Shown piece by piece: positions 6,626 to 10,882 of a stretch of DNA of 10,882 nucleotides (the first letter of the stretch is position 1; every line of letters begins with the position of its first letter). The DNA is from Calditrichia bacterium. GTDB taxonomy: Bacteria > Calditrichota > Calditrichia > JAJRVZ01. The stretch covers positions 1-10,882 of the forward strand of contig DAOWAQ010000032.1 in assembly GCA_030634505.1 (NCBI GenBank), given 5' to 3'. The position numbers and the translations under genes are program-made. Under the pieces are notes generated by a model. That model was not told the DNA's origin, did not search any database, and saw nothing but the letters and a program-made list of their open reading frames with translations.

Positions 6626-7906
6626 TTGGATTTAGTAATCCCATTTTACATTTTAATTTTTATAATTTTATTTATACTTTCAGCATTTTTTTCGTCTTCG
6701 GAGACAGCATTTTTTTCACATTCGAGAGCTGATATAGAAAGAACAAAAAAGAAAACAGAACCGACCGCAAAACAGGTCGTTAAACTGCTGGCTTTTCCAC
6801 AAAAATTGTTAATAACGATTGTCATTGGAAATACAGTGGTAAATATTGCTGCTGCCTCTCTTGCCGCACTACTGACATTGCAAATAAGTGCTTTTTATAG
6901 TTTGGATCAAAGAATAGCAATTGTAATAAATATCGTTGTTGTGACTTTGATAATTTTAATTTTTACTGAAATTGTACCAAAAGTTGCCGCAGTTAAAAAT
7001 CCCTATAAACTTGCTCAAAAGTTCGCTTATCCACTTACAATTTTCTATTACTTGTTTTCTCCTATCACAAGTATATTGAATACTCTTACTCATTGGTTAA
7101 CTCATATTTTAAAACTGGCAAAGAATAAATCATTACTTTCTGAAGAAGAACTAAAAACCCTTGTTGATTATGGTGAAGAAAAAGGAACACTCGAGGAAGA
7201 AGAAAAGGAAATGATTCACTCCATTTTTGAATTTGGTGAAACTTCTGTAAAGGAAATAATGATTCCCCGAATAGACATGATTAGTATTTCGTCAACTTCT
7301 ACAATCGATGAATTATTAGCTTTAATTAAAGAATATCTGCATAGCCGCATGCCTGTTTATAAAGAAACTGTTGACAACATCGTCGGAGTAGTATATGCCA
7401 AAGATTTGCTGCCTTTAATGAATACAAAAAAGTCCCAGGAAACTTCAATTGAAAATTTGACCCGCCCTGCCTATTTTGTACCTGAACAAAAGAAAATTGA
7501 TGAGCTTTTAAGAGAATTTCAAAGTGAAAAAATACATATGGCAATTGTTGTCGATGAATATGGCGGTACTTCCGGATTGGTAACTCTTGAAGATATAATT
7601 GAGGAAATTGTTGGCGAAATTCAGGATGAATATGACTCTGATTTACCTCTACACCGAAAAATCAGCGATAATGTATATGTAGTAGATGGCATCATGCCTC
7701 TGGAAGAAATCAATGAAGAATTAAATCTTGATTTACCTACAGAAGAAGGCGTAGAAACCATTGGCGGATTTTTGTTTGGATTATTTGGTTCTGTTCCCAA
7801 AGAAAAAGAAATCGCCAAATATAATAGTTATGAATTTATCATTGAAAAAATTGTTGAAAGAAGAATTAAACAGGTACGTATTATTAAAAAGGAAAAAAGT
7901 AAATAA
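6626..7906 (+). CDS. CNNM/CorC (HlyC/CorC) family transporter with CBS pair
   Basis: This 426-residue membrane protein belongs to the family linked to Mg2+/Co2+ efflux (CorC, MpfA, animal CNNM). The N-terminal DUF21/CNNM domain (about 4-175) has several membrane helices and the conserved SSSETAFFS turn. An acidic linker helix follows (about 176-200, with YGEEKGTLEEEE). Next comes a CBS pair (about 208-265 and 272-328); VKEIMIPRIDM opens the first and VDEYGGTSGLVTLEDI closes the second. The CorC_HlyC transporter-associated domain (about 342-423) ends the protein. The start is TTG, the only plausible in-frame start that keeps the first membrane helix; AAGGA lies 11 nt upstream. It follows ybeY by 14 nt, and a ybeY-corC pairing is common in bacteria. 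In Bacteroidota this family includes GldE, but nothing here points to gliding. Direction and metal are not determined. Confidence 0.9.
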   Translation: MDLVIPFYILIFIILFILSAFFSSSETAFFSHSRADIERTKKKTEPTAKQVVKLLAFPQKLLITIVIGNTVVNIAAASLAALLTLQISAFYSLDQRIAIVINIVVVTLIILIFTEIVPKVAAVKNPYKLAQKFAYPLTIFYYLFSPITSILNTLTHWLTHILKLAKNKSLLSEEELKTLVDYGEEKGTLEEEEKEMIHSIFEFGETSVKEIMIPRIDMISISSTSTIDELLALIKEYLHSRMPVYKETVDNIVGVVYAKDLLPLMNTKKSQETSIENLTRPAYFVPEQKKIDELLREFQSEKIHMAIVVDEYGGTSGLVTLEDIIEEIVGEIQDEYDSDLPLHRKISDNVYVVDGIMPLEEINEELNLDLPTEEGVETIGGFLFGLFGSVPKEKEIAKYNSYEFIIEKIVERRIKQVRIIKKEKSK

Positions 7907-7928
7907 TCTAAAATATTAAATTCTTAAG

Positions 7929-7961
7929 ATAAAAAATTAGCCTGTTAGTGAAATTTTTTAT
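7929..7961 (+). terminator. A/T-only hairpin after the panD-to-corC operon
   Basis: ATAAAAAATT (7929-7938) and AATTTTTTAT (7952-7961) are perfect 10-base arms around a 13-nt loop, starting 22 nt after the corC-like stop codon. A T-rich run follows. The stem has no G-C pair, so it is weaker than a textbook rho-independent terminator. Because it is symmetric it could also work in reverse. Position is the main support. Confidence 0.4.
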
Positions 7962-7986
7962 TTATTTATGTAAATATGACTTTTAA

Positions 7987-8000
7987 AGAAAATATTTTCT
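7987..8000. promoter_or_regulatory. Perfect 14-bp palindrome upstream of the second ClC gene
   Basis: AGAAAATATTTTCT is perfectly self-complementary and lies 85 nt before the second ClC start, after the probable terminator. It resembles the palindrome in front of panD (ACAAATAATATTTGT) in its A-rich/T-rich arms, but the arm sequence and the spacing differ by a base. It may be an operator. Chance in AT-rich DNA is a real alternative. I could not place a convincing promoter in the 7962-8085 gap. Confidence 0.3.
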
Positions 8001-8085
8001 GATTATTTTATATTTATTCTAACATTTAGTATTTCAATGCATACTTATTTTCATTATCATTCATAAATGTTGGTTAAATCCTGCA

Positions 8086-10173
8086 ATGAAGAATTATAAA
8101 CTATATTTTTATAAGTTTTTTCATAATATTTTATCAAATATACAGAAATTTGTAAACCGGGTTGCACTTCCAGATTATACCCTTTTTAGCATATTCGCAT
8201 TAGTAACAGGCGTAGTAGCGGGTTTGGGCGCTGTATTATTTCATGAAACTATAGCTTTTTTTTCAACTCTATTATTTAGCAATGCAAACAAACAATTATT
8301 CTATTTTGATGGCGCCTTTTTTATCTTATTACCAGCAATTGGAATGCTGATACAAAGCTTAATGATCAAAGCCTCCCCTGAAACAGCTAAAAGAAAAGGA
8401 GTTTCTGATGTAATAAAAGCAGTTGCTATGCGTGGTGGTTATATTCGCTTCCGGACCACTCTTTTTCATTTTCTTGCACCCGCAATTTGCATAAGCACAG
8501 GTGGTACATTGGGACCTGAAGGTCCGGCTGCTCAAGTCGGCGGTGGTATTGCCAGTAAAGTAGGTCAGATATTTGGATTTTCAGATGTACGCCGTCGAAT
8601 TTTTACTGCTGCAGGTGCAGGTGCAGCAATCTCCGCAGTATTTAATACACCACTTGGCGGAATCTTTTTCGCCTTAGAAATTATACTTTTAAATGATTTT
8701 CATTCTACTACATTTTCTGCATTAATTCTTGCATCCATTACTGCCAGTGTAGTCACTCGTATTTTTCTTGGAGATACTCCAACTTTTTATTTTGAATCCA
8801 TAAATATTGGTCCATATGATCAATTATATTTATTTGCTATATTAGGAATATTTGCAGGTGTGTTATCATTAATTTTTATTCGATATTCAGATATTTTAGA
8901 TAGTCTTTTTCAGAATAAAATTTTGAAGAAATTTCCCCAATGGATAGTAATGTTGACAGCAGGACTCATTGTAGGCGTATGTGGTTATTTTTACAATGAT
9001 ATATTTGGTATAGGTTATGTTGCCATTAATAAAATAATAATGAGTGAAATTACGTGGCAAATTGTGGCAGTATTACTATTAATTAAATTTTTGTTGGTAC
9101 CTATGATAATACATTCTGGCGGATTTGGAGGACTATTCGCCCCATCATTATTTATAGGGGCTTGTTTCGGATATTTATTTTCCATTTTTGTTAATTCGAT
9201 TTGGGGTTTTCAGATAGATACTTCAACCTTTGTTCTTGTATCAATGGGGGCTGTTCTTGGTGGAATAAATTCTATACCGATATCTGCAATATTAATAATA
9301 TTTGAAATGACGAGAGACTATACTTTCATATTACCCTTAATGTTAGCAGTAGTAATAAGCACGACAATAGTTCGATTAATACTTAAAGGATCAATTCATG
9401 AGAAACACCTAAAAAGACAAGGATATGAAATTACACGCGGAAGAGAAAGCAGTTATTTACGCTCAATTTATGTTAAAGATGTAATGAGAAAAGACATTGT
9501 ACTTTTCTCCGAAGATACTTTGCTTTCAAATATAATCGGTAATTATATAGAAAGTGCTCATAGTACATTTTATACAATTGATAATAAAAACAAGATTATT
9601 GGAGCCATATCAGAAAGAGAACTTCGCCCTATTATTACAGAATATGAAACTCTGCAAAAAATGCTTGTTGCAAGCGATATTGCAAGAACCGAAATCGTAA
9701 CGGTAAAAGATAATGACAATTTGGATCATGTATTGAAACTATTTGGTAAAATAATTGTAAATGAATTTCCTGTAATTTCATCACAAAAAGAAAACAAAGT
9801 TGTAGGAACTATTTGGCGTCATGATGTTATTTCAGCATACAACCGGGAAAGCCTCAAACACAACCTCACAGAAGGATTGGTCAGGGAACTCAAATCACCT
9901 AAAGAATCATCTACTACTAAGATTGCAGAAAATTATTCAGTTTTTGAATGTCATCCTCCAAAAGAATTTATTGGAAAATCACTTACACAACTAAGGTTAA
10001 GAAATACTTATGGACTTGAAGTCATAATGATTCGAAAACCAAAATCTGAATATGATAGTAAAGAAGGCCAGGAAATTATTATGCCGCATCCTGAATACCC
10101 CATAGAAAAGGATGATACTTTGGTATTATTTGGTACTAATGATAATATAAAAAAAATTGATGATTGGAAGTAA
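8086..10173 (+). CDS. Divergent ClC-family anion transporter with CBS pair and C-terminal RCK_C domain (ClC-2 of this window)
   Basis: This 695-residue protein has the same architecture as ClC-1: a ClC membrane core (about 30-435), a CBS pair (about 463-520 and 529-590) and an RCK_C domain (about 612-695, with FIGKSLTQL and DDTLVLFG). The two are clearly paralogous but not recent copies. The pore differs. The first selectivity loop is RKGVS (103-107) instead of GSGIP, losing both the anion-binding Ser and the Pro. The second is GPEGP (143-147), keeping the gating Glu145. The third is GLFAP (349-353). The internal proton glutamate position is Ile199, after Glu198. The central tyrosine position is His438, in the SIHEKHL segment. 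The substrate may therefore not be chloride, though this loop type does occur in other bacterial ClCs. It is separated from the upstream operon by 179 nt. No Shine-Dalgarno precedes the ATG; the start was chosen for its similar length to ClC-1. Confidence 0.9.
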   Translation: MKNYKLYFYKFFHNILSNIQKFVNRVALPDYTLFSIFALVTGVVAGLGAVLFHETIAFFSTLLFSNANKQLFYFDGAFFILLPAIGMLIQSLMIKASPETAKRKGVSDVIKAVAMRGGYIRFRTTLFHFLAPAICISTGGTLGPEGPAAQVGGGIASKVGQIFGFSDVRRRIFTAAGAGAAISAVFNTPLGGIFFALEIILLNDFHSTTFSALILASITASVVTRIFLGDTPTFYFESINIGPYDQLYLFAILGIFAGVLSLIFIRYSDILDSLFQNKILKKFPQWIVMLTAGLIVGVCGYFYNDIFGIGYVAINKIIMSEITWQIVAVLLLIKFLLVPMIIHSGGFGGLFAPSLFIGACFGYLFSIFVNSIWGFQIDTSTFVLVSMGAVLGGINSIPISAILIIFEMTRDYTFILPLMLAVVISTTIVRLILKGSIHEKHLKRQGYEITRGRESSYLRSIYVKDVMRKDIVLFSEDTLLSNIIGNYIESAHSTFYTIDNKNKIIGAISERELRPIITEYETLQKMLVASDIARTEIVTVKDNDNLDHVLKLFGKIIVNEFPVISSQKENKVVGTIWRHDVISAYNRESLKHNLTEGLVRELKSPKESSTTKIAENYSVFECHPPKEFIGKSLTQLRLRNTYGLEVIMIRKPKSEYDSKEGQEIIMPHPEYPIEKDDTLVLFGTNDNIKKIDDWK

Positions 10174-10248
10174 GATATTGTTGTTAGTTCGTAATATTTG
10201 TAAAATTTAGATTATATTAAAAACACATAGTTAATAAAATTAAATTAA

Positions 10249-10882
10249 ATGCAAGAACATTTTACAAAAATCCCGTCTGTTGATTCTTTGCTTTGTAAAC
10301 TTAGCAGTAATAAATCTAAAATTGACCAAAAATATATTAAAAAATGTATTGAAAATAGTATCAACGAAATAAAGAAAAATCCGAAAAAATATAAACTAGA
10401 CCAACTTAATAGAGATGATATAAGTGAATTAATTTCAAAACTTGTTTTAAGACAGGTTGATTCGTTGTTAAATCCCGTGTTAAAGAGGATTATTAATGGA
10501 ACCGGCGTCATTCTGCACACCGGGCTTGGTAGAGCGCCATTGGGATCTGAATTATTAAATTCATTTGATGATATATCTGTTTTTACAAATCTTGAAATCA
10601 ATTTAAACAGTGGTAAAAGAGGCCAACGTTTAGATCATGTTATTCCTCTTTTACAAACCCTCACCGGCGCGGAAGATGCTGTCATTACAAATAATAATGC
10701 AGCTGCTACAATTTTATGCCTTAATTCAATTGCAAATCGCAAAGAAGTAATTATTTCACGAGGTGAACTCGTTGAAATCGGTGGATCATTACTTGATACT
10801 GAGAGCGGTGGAGACAGCTCCTCAATCACCGTGGATCTGACGGGTGTGACAACTTCCGGAAACCTTACAGTAATCACCAACG
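10249..10882 (+). CDS. selA: L-seryl-tRNA(Sec) selenium transferase, N-terminal part, running into a foreign tail
   Basis: SelA is the PLP enzyme that converts Ser-tRNA(Sec) to Sec-tRNA(Sec) using selenophosphate, so its presence implies selenoprotein synthesis. Visible are the helical N-terminal SelA domain (about 1-75), then INGTGVILHTGLGRAPL (82-98). After these come the SGKRGQR element, the TGAEDAVITNNNAAA segment of the PLP fold, and SRGELVEIGGS (170-180). The catalytic lysine would lie well past the window end. From residue 181 on, SelA should continue roughly FRIPDVM, but the frame instead reads DTESGGDSSSITVD and onward, so the real SelA portion probably stops near 10788. The frame stays open to the last base. 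The ATG at 10249 has no Shine-Dalgarno and follows the second ClC by 75 nt, so co-transcription is possible. selB and selC are not in the window. Confidence 0.88.
   Translation, partial: MQEHFTKIPSVDSLLCKLSSNKSKIDQKYIKKCIENSINEIKKNPKKYKLDQLNRDDISELISKLVLRQVDSLLNPVLKRIINGTGVILHTGLGRAPLGSELLNSFDDISVFTNLEINLNSGKRGQRLDHVIPLLQTLTGAEDAVITNNNAAATILCLNSIANRKEVIISRGELVEIGGSLLDTESGGDSSSITVDLTGVTTSGNLTVITN
10789..10882 (+). other. GC-rich tail unrelated to SelA; probable chimeric contig end
   Basis: The last 82 bases (10801-10882) contain 44 G/C (54%), against about one third before them. The text becomes Ser/Thr/Val-rich (SSSITVDLTGVTTSGNLTV), like Ig/PKD-type repeats of secreted surface proteins. Neither other forward frame resumes SelA sequence; both meet stop codons. 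The simplest reading is an assembly or library join. A real insertion or gene fusion is less likely. Confidence 0.6.

Noticed and set aside
10245..10880. Two long minus-strand open frames opposite the last gene
   Set aside because: They lie antisense to the clear selA frame, have no family resemblance, and look like shadows of its codon pattern.
1..10882. tRNA genes, rRNA, CRISPR arrays, insertion sequences, attachment sites
   Set aside because: I saw no cloverleaf-like stretch, no regularly spaced repeats, no transposase or integrase frame, and no terminal repeats around higBA.

Overview
The window is an AT-rich bacterial segment, roughly one third G+C by eye. It is probably from an uncultured member of the Fibrobacterota-Chlorobiota-Bacteroidota (FCB) side of the tree; Ignavibacteriota- or Calditrichota-like lineages would fit. 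This rests on the low GC, the weak or absent Shine-Dalgarno sequences at several starts, the YbeY variant whose third metal-ligand position is Asp, and the style of the ClC and CorC proteins. It is an inference with modest confidence. The window opens inside one gene and closes inside another, so it may be a whole metagenomic contig.

Layout. (1) 1-364: the C-terminal end of a DinB-type (Pol IV) DNA polymerase, + strand. (2) 505-1147: a complete higBA toxin-antitoxin operon on the - strand, convergent with dinB, with a near-consensus promoter and a palindrome in its spacer. Positions 365-504, between the two stop codons, hold nothing I can name. (3) 1148-1382: a regulatory region between divergent genes, with a direct repeat, a hairpin, a perfect 15-bp palindrome and a possible promoter for panD. 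(4) 1383-7906: a tightly packed five-gene + strand operon. It encodes panD, a ClC anion transporter with CBS and RCK_C domains, pgpH (7TM-HD c-di-AMP phosphodiesterase family), ybeY, and a CNNM/CorC-type CBS transporter. Gaps are 22, 25, -26 and 14 nt. (5) 7907-8085: an A/T-only terminator-like hairpin and a 14-bp palindrome. (6) 8086-10173: a second ClC-CBS-RCK_C protein, paralogous to the first but with a different pore. (7) 10249-end: the start of selA. Its last ~90 bases stop looking like SelA, become GC-rich and encode Ig/PKD-like text, which is probably a chimeric contig end.

How it may work together. Three membrane transporters with cytoplasmic nucleotide-sensing-type domains (CBS pairs, and RCK_C on both ClCs) surround a predicted c-di-AMP phosphodiesterase. 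RCK_C and CBS domains are established c-di-AMP receptors in other transporters, and PgpH enzymes hydrolyse c-di-AMP. The most interesting hypothesis here is therefore a c-di-AMP-controlled anion/cation homeostasis locus. The domain content and gene order are visible in the sequence; the regulatory link is inference. panD (beta-alanine for pantothenate) and ybeY (16S rRNA maturation/ribosome quality control) are housekeeping genes carried in the same transcript.
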